A stretch of 36,331 nt of DNA. It comes from Streptomyces longwoodensis. GTDB lineage: Bacteria; Actinomycetota; Actinomycetes; Streptomycetales; Streptomycetaceae. Location of the stretch: positions 1 to 36,331 of the forward strand of contig NZ_KQ948569.1 of assembly GCF_001514125.1 (NCBI RefSeq). Direction: 5' to 3'. The notes beneath the pieces are model-generated. The model worked only from the letters and a program-made list of their open reading frames with translations. It ran no database searches and was not told the DNA's origin. Below are positions 1 to 8,395 of the stretch, piece by piece (within the stretch, counting starts at the first letter, position 1; each line of letters opens with the position of its first letter). A program made the translations under genes and the position numbers.

Positions 1-1
1 T

Positions 2-1279
2 GCGCAGGTGGGTGGTGACCTGCCGGGCGGCACGGCCGACCACCTCCCGACGGGCACCGCCGGCTCCCACGTCCCCACGAACAGCATCGACACGCACGTA
101 CCGGCGGGCACGGCGGACAACGCGGTGCCGGGCACGGTCGACCACGCCCCGGGCGGCCACACCCACGACGTCACCAACCCGGGCCACGACCTGCCGGGCC
201 ACGGCGGCGACACGCACGTACCGGGCGGCGGCCACGGCGCGGAGCCGCCCGCGGGCACGGGCGGGCTGGACGACCTGGGGGATCTGGGGGACGACGGTGT
301 CCGGGCGGGCGACGATGCCGCCCACCACCCCGACACCGGGCACCACGCGGACGACGCCGCCCAGCACCGCGCCGAGTACGAAGCCGCCCGGGACAAGCCC
401 GCCGACCAGCGGACGCCGGACGAGCGCGCGGCCGTGACACGGGAGCACGTGCGGCTGGCCAACGAGGATCCGGCGTGGCGGGCGGAGCACTACGACAAGT
501 GGGGTCCCGGCAAGCGCAACAACGCGGAGGCACTGGTCGACGGCCAGCTGCTGCCGAAACTCGTGGAGAAGCCGGGCGGCGGCTGGATGGCGGCCGACGA
601 ACTGCCGTACGCGAATTCGGAGAAGTACCACCTCAATCCCTTGGAAAGGGGACGGCACACGGTCGGTGCCGAGCACCTCGACCACCTCGACGACGTTTCG
701 GCCAAGCGGGTGGCCGGCATGGAACTGACCAACGCGGAGAGGGCCTACAAGGCCAACGCGACCGATGACCTCGCGAACAAACTCCTCGAGGCGCAGGAGC
801 ATTACAACAACGTCGTCGGTGAGGGCGTATCCAACAACACGAAGCTCGGCGAGGCGCTCGGGGAGGAAGCCGCCCGGCGGCACATGCTCCTCCAGGACGA
901 ATTCGCGGGGGCGCACGAGATCACCGACCTGCCGGAGACGCCCAACGGTTCCAAGCGGTTCGACCAGTTGTGGCGCGACGAGGACGGCAACCTCATCATC
1001 GTCGAGGCCAAGGGGCCGAACGCACGGCTCGACTGGCGTCGCGGCAACGGTGTGCTGGACAGCGGCACGATGGTGAAGCAGGGAACGCTCGAGTACGTCC
1101 GCACGATCGTGGCGGACATGGAGGAGCGCGCCCTCTTCTCGCCCAACGACGCCAAGTACGCCGAGGAAATACGCACCGCCATCGACAACAAGAGCCTGCG
1201 TTACGTTCTCGTCCAGGCCACGGAAAACACCGGTAAGTATGCTGGGGCCGAGCTCAAGCACTTCAAGATCTTCGAATAA
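2..1279 (+). CDS. Polymorphic toxin, C-terminal part (5' end outside window)
   Basis: The frame is open to the left edge, so the gene starts upstream; the first in-frame GTG (8) has no reason to be the true start. About the first 120 residues are low-complexity linker rich in Gly, His, Asp, Thr and Pro with repeated THVP-GT-D motifs; the DNA GACACGCACGTACCGG occurs at 89-104 and 207-222. The rest is a compact domain with more ordinary composition. It contains an Asp (codon at 962) followed by LIIVEAKG (EAK codons 1004-1012), the layout of a PD-(D/E)XK nuclease core. A linker plus variable C-terminal domain followed by immunity genes is the known plan of secreted actinobacterial polymorphic toxins. 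I infer a DNA- or RNA-cleaving toxin, but cannot assign a named Tox family and cannot see the trafficking domain. Confidence 0.75.
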   Translation, partial: AQVGGDLPGGTADHLPTGTAGSHVPTNSIDTHVPAGTADNAVPGTVDHAPGGHTHDVTNPGHDLPGHGGDTHVPGGGHGAEPPAGTGGLDDLGDLGDDGVRAGDDAAHHPDTGHHADDAAQHRAEYEAARDKPADQRTPDERAAVTREHVRLANEDPAWRAEHYDKWGPGKRNNAEALVDGQLLPKLVEKPGGGWMAADELPYANSEKYHLNPLERGRHTVGAEHLDHLDDVSAKRVAGMELTNAERAYKANATDDLANKLLEAQEHYNNVVGEGVSNNTKLGEALGEEAARRHMLLQDEFAGAHEITDLPETPNGSKRFDQLWRDEDGNLIIVEAKGPNARLDWRRGNGVLDSGTMVKQGTLEYVRTIVADMEERALFSPNDAKYAEEIRTAIDNKSLRYVLVQATENTGKYAGAELKHFKIFE

Positions 1280-1290
1280 GGAGCATCGCG

Positions 1291-2142
1291 TTGGTCTCGA
1301 TCATCGCCCGCCCCCCGTTGCCGACGGGGAACGCGGAAGAAGGCCTCGCCGTCCTCCAGCACAACGCCGAGAAGCTGATCGACGGTCTGGAAGAGCGCTC
1401 GACCAGGCTGGGTGACGCCCAGCGCACCACCCTCACCCTGGCCCTGTCCCGGTGCCTCCTGGACCCTCGGGCGGCGATCTACCCGACGTGGGACGCCTGG
1501 GTCACCGCGATGCAGGTCGGCTCCGCCGTGTTCGCTGCCGCGACGACGGCGGAGGACCAGGTGCAGTGCCGTATCGCGCACAAGGACCGCACGCTGGAGG
1601 CCACCGGACCGCAGTGGTACGTGAACCCGGGGAGCTGGCTCAGTGCCTTCTACCTGGCTGTGGTGTGCCGCGAACGGGACCGGATCACTGCGTTGTGCAA
1701 CGTGCCGGTCTCCCTCCTCCGGGAGAACGGTGAGCAGTTCCAGCCGTACCACTACGCCTGGATCGAGGCCCTCCAGGCCCATTGGCTCGGCAGCTCCGAC
1801 CTCGGTGCGAAGCTGGTGGCCGCGGTGGATGCCACGGACCCGCAGAACGTCACCGACCCCGAGACGGTGGGCAAGCTGATCTATCCGCCCATGGAGGTGT
1901 TCCACAGGTTCGTACGCGAGGACGAGGCCGGCTTCAACCGGGCGCTCGCCCAGGCCGTGCAGTGGCACAAGGAGTACTGGACCGAGGAGGACCGGGCCTT
2001 CCAGGCGTCGGGCCTGGTCGCCCTCGCCCCCCTCGCCATGGCGTGCTTCGCGCACGACGCGGGCATGTCCGTCGAGGTCGAGTCGGAGTACCTGCCCGCG
2101 GTCCTCATCAGTCGCAACTGGTGCGGTGAGTTCCCCACCTGA
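1291..2142 (+). CDS. Immunity 49 family protein (copy 1)
   Basis: A protein of 283 residues that I recognise as Imm49 family, an alpha-helical immunity protein found beside toxin genes; it presumably binds and neutralises the toxin encoded just upstream. Family landmarks shared with the two next genes are TWDAWVTAMQVGSAVFA (about 66-82), NPGSWLSAFYLAVVCRERD, FHRFVREDEAGFN, HKEYW and a C-terminal VEVESEYLP. The start is a TTG at 1291, preceded by AAGGAG at 1278-1283, which overlaps the TAA of the toxin gene. The two genes are therefore only 11 bases apart and probably co-transcribed and translationally linked. This is the full-length reference copy for the array. The pairing with this particular toxin rests on adjacency alone. 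Confidence 0.85.
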   Translation: MVSIIARPPLPTGNAEEGLAVLQHNAEKLIDGLEERSTRLGDAQRTTLTLALSRCLLDPRAAIYPTWDAWVTAMQVGSAVFAAATTAEDQVQCRIAHKDRTLEATGPQWYVNPGSWLSAFYLAVVCRERDRITALCNVPVSLLRENGEQFQPYHYAWIEALQAHWLGSSDLGAKLVAAVDATDPQNVTDPETVGKLIYPPMEVFHRFVREDEAGFNRALAQAVQWHKEYWTEEDRAFQASGLVALAPLAMACFAHDAGMSVEVESEYLPAVLISRNWCGEFPT

Positions 2143-2224
2143 GGTCCGCACGACCACCCGGGGCTCCCGTCGGACCGGCCTGCCGGGCCCGGTTCGACCC
2201 GGTGGCCGTGTCCGAGGAGAGCAC

Positions 2225-2764
2225 GTGGTCACCCGCATCACCCGCCATGAGTTCCGCACCGACAACGCGACCGAGCTCATGGCACCGATCATCAAGAGCA
2301 CGAAGGACGCGCTCGACCACCTGGAGACGTCGGAGGACGACCGCTACGACGCCCTCGACCTGTCCGTCACCCTCGCGAAGTGGCGGTGCCTGCCCGACCC
2401 GACGGCGGGGGAACTCGCCACGTGGGAGGCATGGGTCACTGCCATGCAGGTGGGCAGCGCGCTGTTCGCCTCCGGTACGGCGACGGAGGGTCCCGTACCG
2501 TGCCGCGTCGGCAGCACGGGCGAGGTGAAGCATCTGCCGGCCACGGGTCCCCAGGACTACCTGCATGCCGGAAACTGGCTGACCAGCTTCTACCTCGCCG
2601 TGATCTGCCGCGAGAACGACCGGGTCAACCAGCTGGCGCAGGTACCGGTCTCCTTCCTGATCGCCTGCATGGCGTACGACGCCGACCTGCCCCTGGAAGT
2701 GGAGTCCGAGTACATTCCCCGGGCGCTGCTGAAGCGCTCCTGGATCGGAGAGTACGACACGTGA
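2225..2764 (+). CDS. Imm49 family protein (copy 2), internally deleted
   Basis: A protein of 179 residues, a paralogue of copy 1. The N-terminal half aligns through TWEAWVTAMQVGSALFA and NWLTSFYLAVICREND to VPVSFL, then jumps directly to IACMAYD and the C-terminal LEVESEYIP. The segment that in copies 1 and 3 carries the YHWVE/YHYAWIE and FHRFVR motifs, about 105 residues, is absent. The join near base 2664 is in frame and the gene is otherwise intact, so this looks like an in-frame deletion rather than a frameshifted pseudogene. I chose GTG 2225 because GAGGAGAG lies at 2213-2220 and the product then starts like copy 1; an open frame extends up to 2126. Whether the shortened protein folds or protects is unknown. 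Confidence 0.75.
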   Translation: MVTRITRHEFRTDNATELMAPIIKSTKDALDHLETSEDDRYDALDLSVTLAKWRCLPDPTAGELATWEAWVTAMQVGSALFASGTATEGPVPCRVGSTGEVKHLPATGPQDYLHAGNWLTSFYLAVICRENDRVNQLAQVPVSFLIACMAYDADLPLEVESEYIPRALLKRSWIGEYDT

Positions 2765-3612
2765 TGCAGCGGCATGGTGCACCCGGGCCCCACGCGGCCG
2801 AGTGGGCCGAGTCGCTCGGTGAGGACGTCGCCGCGGACGCGGACGGGATCGAGCGCCGTCCCGGCATGATCGACTTCATGTTCAGCACGGCGCTGCTCCA
2901 CCTGCAGGCCCGGTGCACCGTGGACCCCCGGGCCGCGGCGCTCGAGACGTGGGAGGCGACGGTCAGCGCGCTGCAGGTCGGTTCGGCCCTGTTCGCCGTG
3001 ACCGGTGAGACAGAGGGCGTCGTCGACTGCCGCATCAACCACAAGGTCCGGCACATCCCTGCGCTCGGCCCCCGCCCGTACGCGGACGCGGGCAACTGGC
3101 TGACCACGTTCTGGCTGGCGATCGTCTGCCGCGACCAGAAGCGCATGACCCGGCTCTGCGAGATCCCGGTCGAGCGACTGCGCTCCCCCGAGGGGCAGTT
3201 CGACGCGTACGTGTACCACTGGGTCGAGACCCTCCAGGCGTACTGGCTCCAGCGGCCCGGGCTCGCGGAGAAGCTCACGGCCACCATGCAGACCTCGCGC
3301 CCCGAGGCGGTGACCGTCGCTCCGCGCGACCTCGTGCAGAACGTCCTCCAGCCGCCGGTCAACCTCTTCCACCGCTTCGTCCGCAACGACGAGACCGGCT
3401 TCAACCAGGCACTGGTGGAGGCCCTCGAGCTGCACAAGGCGTACTGGACCGCGGACGAGGACCGGGCCGACGACCCCGAAGGCCGCGTCGCCCTCGGCCC
3501 GCTGGCCATCGCCTGCCTCGCCCACGACGGCGGCATCCCCATCGAGGTCGAGTCCGACTACCTCCCCAAGCACCTGCTCCAGCGGGCCTGGCTCGGCGAG
3601 TTCGAGATCTAG
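2764..3612 (+). CDS. Immunity 49 family protein (copy 3)
   Basis: A full-length Imm49 paralogue of 282 residues. It shares TWEATVSALQVGSALFA, AGNWLTTFWLAIVCRDQ, VYHWVETLQAYWLQ, FHRFVRNDETGFNQAL, HKAYW and IEVESDYLP with copy 1. Its ATG overlaps the TGA of copy 2 by one base (TGATG at 2762-2766), so translation is probably coupled; GTG 2761 is an in-frame alternative. The N-terminus differs from the other copies (MQRHGAPGPHAAEW), so specificity may differ there. It closes the toxin-immunity block; the next gene is convergent. Stacked immunity paralogues are known in polymorphic toxin loci and are usually taken as protection against toxin variants of related strains; that role is inferred here. 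Confidence 0.82.
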   Translation: MQRHGAPGPHAAEWAESLGEDVAADADGIERRPGMIDFMFSTALLHLQARCTVDPRAAALETWEATVSALQVGSALFAVTGETEGVVDCRINHKVRHIPALGPRPYADAGNWLTTFWLAIVCRDQKRMTRLCEIPVERLRSPEGQFDAYVYHWVETLQAYWLQRPGLAEKLTATMQTSRPEAVTVAPRDLVQNVLQPPVNLFHRFVRNDETGFNQALVEALELHKAYWTADEDRADDPEGRVALGPLAIACLAHDGGIPIEVESDYLPKHLLQRAWLGEFEI

Positions 3613-3649
3613 GCCCAAGAACGGCACACGGGGTCTACCGGGCCGCCGG

Positions 3650-6307
3650 TCAGAACAAGCTCAGCAACGCCTCCGCCGGATCCGTCAGTCCCGTCTCGCC
3701 GTCCGGCAGGGGCAGTTCGAACCACACCGTCTTGCCGCGCGGCGTCCGGCGGGAGCCCCACGCCGCGCTGAGGAGCCCGACGAGCTGGAGTCCGCGGCCG
3801 CCCTCGTCCGTGTCGCGGGCGCGGCGTCGGCGGGGCTGGACCAGGCCGGAGTCCCAGACCTCGCAGACCAGGGTGCGGTCGAGCAGCAGGCGGAGCCGTA
3901 TCTCGCCCTCGCCGTAGCGCAGGGCGTTGGTGACTAGCTCGCTGACCAGCAGCTCCGTGGTGTCGACCAGCGGCTCCAGGTCCCAGCTGAGCAGTTGCCC
4001 GCGCGCGTACTCCCGCGCCCGCCCGACGCTGCGCGGCTCGCGCGGCAGGGTCCAGTCGCCGACCGAGTCGGTGGGCAGCCCCTGCACCCGCGCCATCAGC
4101 AGCGCGATGTCGTCCTCGCCGTGGTGGGTGTCGAGGGTGTTCAGGACGTGGTCGCAGACGTCCTCCAGCGGCCGCGAGGGGTCCGTCAGCGCCCCCACGA
4201 AGGCCTGCAGCCCCTCGTCCAGCGGGTGGTCACGGGACTCGACCAGGCCGTCCGTGTAGAGCGCCAGCAGCGCGCCCTCGGGCAGCTCGACCTCGACCTC
4301 CTCGAACGGCTCCCCGCCGACGCCGAGCGGCATCCCGGGCGGCACGTCCAGCATCAGCGCCGCCTCGCCCGGCTCGACCAGGACGGGCGGCAGGTGGCCC
4401 GCGTTGGCGAACGTGCAGCGCCGCGTCACCGAGTCGTAGACGGCGTACACGCACGTCGCCAGGTACACCTCGGACAGGTCCGCCTCGCGCGGACGGCGGG
4501 CCGCGCGGGTCGCCTGCTGCACCCCGCCGGGCGTGCCGAGTCCGCGGGCAATCTCGTCCAACGCGGAGAGCACTTCAGCCGGTTCGAGGTCGAGCAGCGC
4601 CAGCGTGCGTACGGCGGTGCGGAGTTCGCCCATGGCGACGGCGGCGCGCAGACCGCGCCCCATGACGTCCCCGACCACCAACGCCGTACGGTGGCCCGGC
4701 AGTTCGATGACGTCGAACCAGTCGCCGCCGACCTCGCTGGGCCGGCCGGTGGAGGCGCTGCCGGGCAGGTAGCGGCAGGCGATGTCCAGGCCCGAGGCGA
4801 CCGGGTCGCCCGGGGGCAGCAGGGACCGCTGGAGGATCAGCGCCCGCTCGTGCTCCCGCCGGTACAGGCGCGCGTTGTCGATGCACACCGCGGCCCGCGC
4901 CGCGAGTTCCACGGCGAGGTCCCGGTCCCGCTCGCCGAACGGCTCACTGCCCTTGGTCCGCGAGAACTGCGCAAGCCCTACGACCGTGTCGTGGGCGACC
5001 ATCGGCACGGCCAGGGTGGACTGCACCAGGCCGCCCTCCTCGCCGGGGATGTGCTGTGGCCGCGCGGTGCGCAGGGCGTCCGCGCAGGGCGAGTTGAAGG
5101 GGAAGTGGTGCACCGCGCCGACGGCGACGGGGGCGACCGTACTGGCGAAGGGGGCGTCCGAGACGGCGGAGGAGAAGGCGACCCGGCGCAGTTCGGCGCT
5201 GCCGTCGGCGAGGCCGGGCGGGGTCTCGTCACCGACCAGCAGGCCCTGGTAGAGGTCGACGGTGGCCAGGTCGCAGAAGCCGGGGACGACCACGTCGAGG
5301 AGTTCGCGGGCGGTCGTCTCCAGGTCGAGGGAGTTGCCGATGCGGGCGCCGGCCTCGTTGAGCAGGGCGAGGTTGCGGCGTGCCGCGGCGGCCTCGCGGG
5401 CGGCGGCACGGCGGGCGGTGATGTCGGTGCCGAGCCAGGCGATGCCGATGGGGCGGCCGCTGCCGCTGTGCACGCGGTAGAGGTTGATCGACCAGTGTCG
5501 GCGCTCGTCGGACTCGGGCAGGTAGCCGGTGACGTGCATGTCCGTGATGGAGTCGCCGGTCTGCAGCACCCGGCGCAGCACGGCGGTGACCCGCTCGGCC
5601 TCGGGCCGGGGCAGGTAGTCCTGGACGCCCTTGCCGCGGTGGTCGTCGGGGGTGCCGCCGAACAGGGACGCGAACCGTTCGTTGGCGCGCCGCACCTTGA
5701 GGTCGGAGTCGATGAGCAGGAAGCCGAACGGAGATTGTCCGAAAATGGCCTGCGAGGCGGCGAGGTCGGTCTCGATGCTGCGCAGGGTGCGGACGTCCAC
5801 GACGATGCACACGGCGGCCTTCTCGCCGTCCTGGGTCCGCGTCGGCATGACGTACACCTCGGCGAGCCCGTCCTGGCCCCGGTCGCCGTCGCGGCCCTCG
5901 GGCATCCGGAAGGGGACCACCCCGGTCCACTCGCGGCCGTCGAGGATCTCGGCCATCTTGCGCTGGCCGCGCTCGCGCAGATCGGGGTCGACGAACGCCT
6001 CGATGGGGTCCCTGCCGACGGCCCGCTCCGCCGGGATCCCGAAGATCTGCTCGGCGCGCAGGCTCCACTGGTCGACCAGCCCGTCCGGACCGATGGAGAA
6101 GGAGGCGACCCTGATGTAGTCGTAGATCGAACCGGGCGGACTGCTCTGCCACATGGCGTCACCGGGCGCGGCCTCGCCGTCGGCGGGACCACGCTCGTCG
6201 TCGGCGGCGAACGCGTCGGCGGCACCGGCGAACGCACCGGCGGCCTCCGTCCTCGCGCCGCCCGACGGGTCCTCGGACTCCGTGGCCTTCGCTGGTATCT
6301 CGCTCAC
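3650..6307 (-). CDS. PAS-PAS-GAF-SpoIIE phosphatase-HATPase regulator
   Basis: A cytoplasmic multidomain regulator of 885 residues. Order: acidic N-terminus (1-58), PAS (about 60-185), second PAS ending in TDITARR (about 190-305), GAF (about 310-485), PP2C-type SpoIIE phosphatase (about 485-715) and a C-terminal GHKL ATPase (about 725-865). Phosphatase metal-binding motifs are intact: GGDWFD, VVGDVMGRG, YTDGLVES and EDDIALL. The ATPase has an N-box ELVTNALRYG, WDSG and DEGGRGLQLVG. Such proteins dephosphorylate anti-anti-sigma factors and may also act as anti-sigma kinases; the PAS and GAF domains would sense a small molecule or redox state. The start is GTG 6307, with GGAGGGG nine bases upstream; the open frame runs up to 6574 but that extension is Arg/Cys-rich and not domain-like. 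The sigma factor partner is not in the window. Confidence 0.88.
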   Translation of the reverse strand: MSEIPAKATESEDPSGGARTEAAGAFAGAADAFAADDERGPADGEAAPGDAMWQSSPPGSIYDYIRVASFSIGPDGLVDQWSLRAEQIFGIPAERAVGRDPIEAFVDPDLRERGQRKMAEILDGREWTGVVPFRMPEGRDGDRGQDGLAEVYVMPTRTQDGEKAAVCIVVDVRTLRSIETDLAASQAIFGQSPFGFLLIDSDLKVRRANERFASLFGGTPDDHRGKGVQDYLPRPEAERVTAVLRRVLQTGDSITDMHVTGYLPESDERRHWSINLYRVHSGSGRPIGIAWLGTDITARRAAAREAAAARRNLALLNEAGARIGNSLDLETTARELLDVVVPGFCDLATVDLYQGLLVGDETPPGLADGSAELRRVAFSSAVSDAPFASTVAPVAVGAVHHFPFNSPCADALRTARPQHIPGEEGGLVQSTLAVPMVAHDTVVGLAQFSRTKGSEPFGERDRDLAVELAARAAVCIDNARLYRREHERALILQRSLLPPGDPVASGLDIACRYLPGSASTGRPSEVGGDWFDVIELPGHRTALVVGDVMGRGLRAAVAMGELRTAVRTLALLDLEPAEVLSALDEIARGLGTPGGVQQATRAARRPREADLSEVYLATCVYAVYDSVTRRCTFANAGHLPPVLVEPGEAALMLDVPPGMPLGVGGEPFEEVEVELPEGALLALYTDGLVESRDHPLDEGLQAFVGALTDPSRPLEDVCDHVLNTLDTHHGEDDIALLMARVQGLPTDSVGDWTLPREPRSVGRAREYARGQLLSWDLEPLVDTTELLVSELVTNALRYGEGEIRLRLLLDRTLVCEVWDSGLVQPRRRRARDTDEGGRGLQLVGLLSAAWGSRRTPRGKTVWFELPLPDGETGLTDPAEALLSLF

Positions 6308-6649
6308 GCGAACCGTCCCCTCCAGCTCACCGCGTCCGGCACCGGTCACCGGCGGCGGCTGCCCGCAGTATCCAGCACTACGGCGCCGCGCGACACGGTG
6401 TTCACGATCACAGCACGGTCCAGGCGTTTTTTGGTCCGTGCCGTGAGAACACTTCCAGTCTTCTAACCAGCGGACACGCCCTCGAACCGCCCCCTTCGAG
6501 AGTTGTCTGCGGCCGGATCCCTGCGGTGGACAGGACGTCACGCTCCGTACACCCCGCGCCCGTCCTTTCCTCACCGGTCCGGAGAGCGGCTACGACGGCG
6601 TCAGTACGGGCGTCCCGGTACTGCCGGCCCGGCACCCCGCCACCCCGGC
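6308..6649. other. Non-coding gap with possible promoter for the 3650-6307 gene
   Basis: About 340 bases separate the two minus-strand regulatory genes. The only candidate I see is a GATACT hexamer on the minus strand (6367-6372), about 60 bases before the GTG start, without a convincing -35. The six-T run near 6426-6431 reads as an A run on the transcribed strand and is not part of a hairpin I can see. Nothing else is supported. Confidence 0.3.
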
Positions 6650-7078
6650 TCAGTCCACCCGGTCCGGCAGCGCCAGTTCGAACCACACCGTCTTGCCGTC
6701 GATGCCGGGGCGGCTGCCCCAGCGACGCGAGGAGGACGCCACCAGCTGCAGGCCGCGGCCGCTCTCGTCGTCCGGCCGGGCCTCCCGCTCGCGCGGCAGC
6801 TCGGGGAGCGGGTCGGACACCTCCACCAGCAGGACGCCGCCGATCCCCGCGGGCCGTACGAGCCGGACGCCGATGGGGCCCGTGGCGTGCCGCAGGGAGT
6901 TGGTGACCAACTCGCTGACCAGCAGCGCCGCGACGTCGCTGACCGGCTCCAGGCCCCAGCCGCGCAACTGCCCCCGTACCGCGGCCCGTGCGGTGCGCAC
7001 CGCTCCCGGGTCGGCGGGGAAGGTCCACTCGGCGCGCACGCCTTCGGTGTCGATCACGCCGATCACTTCCCAGGCCAA
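6650..7078 (-). CDS. RsbW/SpoIIAB-like ATP-binding protein (anti-sigma kinase family)
   Basis: A single GHKL ATPase domain of 142 residues. The N-box reads LLVSELVTNSLRHA, followed by LLVEVSD and DDESGRGLQLVASSSRRWGSR with the Gly-rich lid. There is no histidine phosphotransfer domain. Streptomyces encodes dozens of these proteins; the studied ones bind a sigma factor or phosphorylate an anti-anti-sigma partner. The TTG start at 7078 is chosen because AGGGGTGA stands about eight bases upstream; GTG 7066 is an in-frame alternative with poorer spacing. It lies upstream of, and on the same strand as, a phosphatase-ATPase regulator. A functional link is possible, but the 340-base gap argues against a tight operon. 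Confidence 0.82.
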   Translation of the reverse strand: MAWEVIGVIDTEGVRAEWTFPADPGAVRTARAAVRGQLRGWGLEPVSDVAALLVSELVTNSLRHATGPIGVRLVRPAGIGGVLLVEVSDPLPELPREREARPDDESGRGLQLVASSSRRWGSRPGIDGKTVWFELALPDRVD

Positions 7079-7119
7079 CGAAGGTCACCCCTGTCCGTTT
7101 TCGCGGGGTTAATGGCCAC

Positions 7120-7144
7120 ATACCCGATATCCCGGGGCAAGTAC
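7120..7144 (-). promoter_or_regulatory. Possible SigB-type promoter for the ATPase gene
   Basis: On the minus strand GGGTAT (7120-7125) lies about 42 bases before the TTG start, with GTAC 15 bases further upstream (7141-7144). Streptomyces SigB-family promoters are described as GNNT-N14-16-GGGTAY. The -10 fits fully; the -35 has the G but not the T. This is inference from a short motif. Confidence 0.25.
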
Positions 7145-7249
7145 CGCACCATCGGGCGCACGGGGTTACGAACGGCGTACGGCGCCTGCCGGGCGCTCCA
7201 GGCCGCCTCCGGGCCGCCGCCGGCGAGCCCCTGGCCCCCGGCGGGCCGT

Positions 7250-7666
<417 letters not shown>

Positions 7667-7673
7667 GTGCGGG

Positions 7674-7679
7674 AGCCTA
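7674..7679 (-). promoter_or_regulatory. -10 box TAGGCT, leaderless start of the Nudix gene
   Basis: TAGGCT on the minus strand is followed by seven bases and then the GTG start. This spacing puts transcription initiation at the start codon. No clear -35 is visible. Confidence 0.5.
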
Positions 7680-7727
7680 CGGGATGCCGGGGGGCGAAGC
7701 GGGCGCCCAACGGGACCCCCGAGGGGG

Positions 7728-7976
7728 TCAGTTCCGGGTACCGCCGCTGCGTCCGTTCCCCGCGGCGCGGGTGCCGTCGCCGTTGCGGGTGCCGTCGCCG
7801 TTGCGGCTCTGGCCGATGCGCTCGACCCAGTAGAGCTGCTTGTGTCCGCGGTCGTCGAGGCTGTCCGCGATCTTCTGAGCCTCGGCCCGGGTCGCGTACC
7901 GGCCCACGCGGTAGCGGTTGCCGTTGTCGTCCTGGCGTATGACGAGCCACGGCAGAGGGATCGTGCCGTCGTTCAT
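7728..7976 (-). CDS. Small SPOR-like domain protein
   Basis: A protein of 82 residues. Residues about 8-55 (PWLVIRQDDNGNRYRVGRYATRAEA... and YWVERI) resemble the short SPOR-type module of Streptomyces proteins, related to the peptidoglycan-binding SPOR fold. There is no signal peptide or membrane segment, so binding to the cell wall is doubtful. The tail contains a duplicated NGDGTR unit encoded by a perfect 18-bp tandem repeat. I chose the ATG at 7976 because GGAAGGAGG lies upstream; the open frame extends to 8336 but that extension is Arg/Pro-rich with no domain. Function unknown. Confidence 0.7.
   Translation of the reverse strand: MNDGTIPLPWLVIRQDDNGNRYRVGRYATRAEAQKIADSLDDRGHKQLYWVERIGQSRNGDGTRNGDGTRAAGNGRSGGTRN
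7771..7806. repeat. Two identical 18-bp tandem repeats inside the SPOR-like gene
   Basis: GTGCCGTCGCCGTTGCGG occurs at 7771-7788 and again at 7789-7806. It encodes the doubled NGDGTR on the minus strand, so copy-number change would stay in frame. Confidence 0.85.
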
Positions 7977-8395
7977 AGGACCCCCCGCCTCCTTCCCGCG
8001 GGGGACCGCCCAGGTCCCGTCCGCGGTCCGCCCCGTGCCCCGCCGTCCAAGGAAACCGCACTCCGCATATGCCCGAGCGTACGCCTTACCTTTACTCAGC
8101 GAACACGGGTTTTCACAAAGAGGTACGCAACCAGCCAAGACGGAAGGGGGCGCACGAGAGCGAACGCGCCGTCCGCCCGGCGCACGACCTCCGGTCGACG
8201 CGCGGCGGGGACACGGCGGCGGCATCGCGGCGACCTGCGAGAACGACCGGAAACGGCCGGGTTCGGGGCGGAAGCGGACCGATTCGGCCCCGGTTCCGGA
8301 CGGGCGCGGCGGCGGCCGGGGCGCGCGCGATCGCACGCCGTCGGATCATTCACACCCGGGCCGACCGGCGGCCCGTAACACCGCTCCGTCGGCGG
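7977..8395. other. Non-coding gap, possible minus-strand promoter
   Basis: About 420 bases between the GntR gene and the SPOR-like gene. The least GC-rich part (about 8075-8130) has on the minus strand TTGTGA, 18 bases, then TAAAGG, which could drive the SPOR-like gene, roughly 100 bases downstream. Open frames crossing the gap on both strands have no recognisable protein character. I see no clear terminator for the GntR gene. Confidence 0.3.

Noticed and set aside
8..10. GTG at position 8 as the start of the toxin gene.
   Set aside because: The frame is open to the window edge, there is no visible ribosome-binding site, and toxin proteins of this type are much longer.
3637..3650. ACCGG-GCCG-CCGGT hairpin as a terminator between Imm49 copy 3 and the regulator gene.
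   Set aside because: Only five base pairs and overlapping the stop codon of the minus-strand gene; too weak to list.
3995..6466. An 823-codon plus-strand frame.
   Set aside because: It mirrors the SpoIIE-type regulator on the opposite strand and has no domain.
6308..6574. N-terminal extension of the PAS-GAF-SpoIIE protein up to 6574.
   Set aside because: The extension is Arg/Cys-rich without domain character, and a good ribosome-binding site supports GTG 6307.
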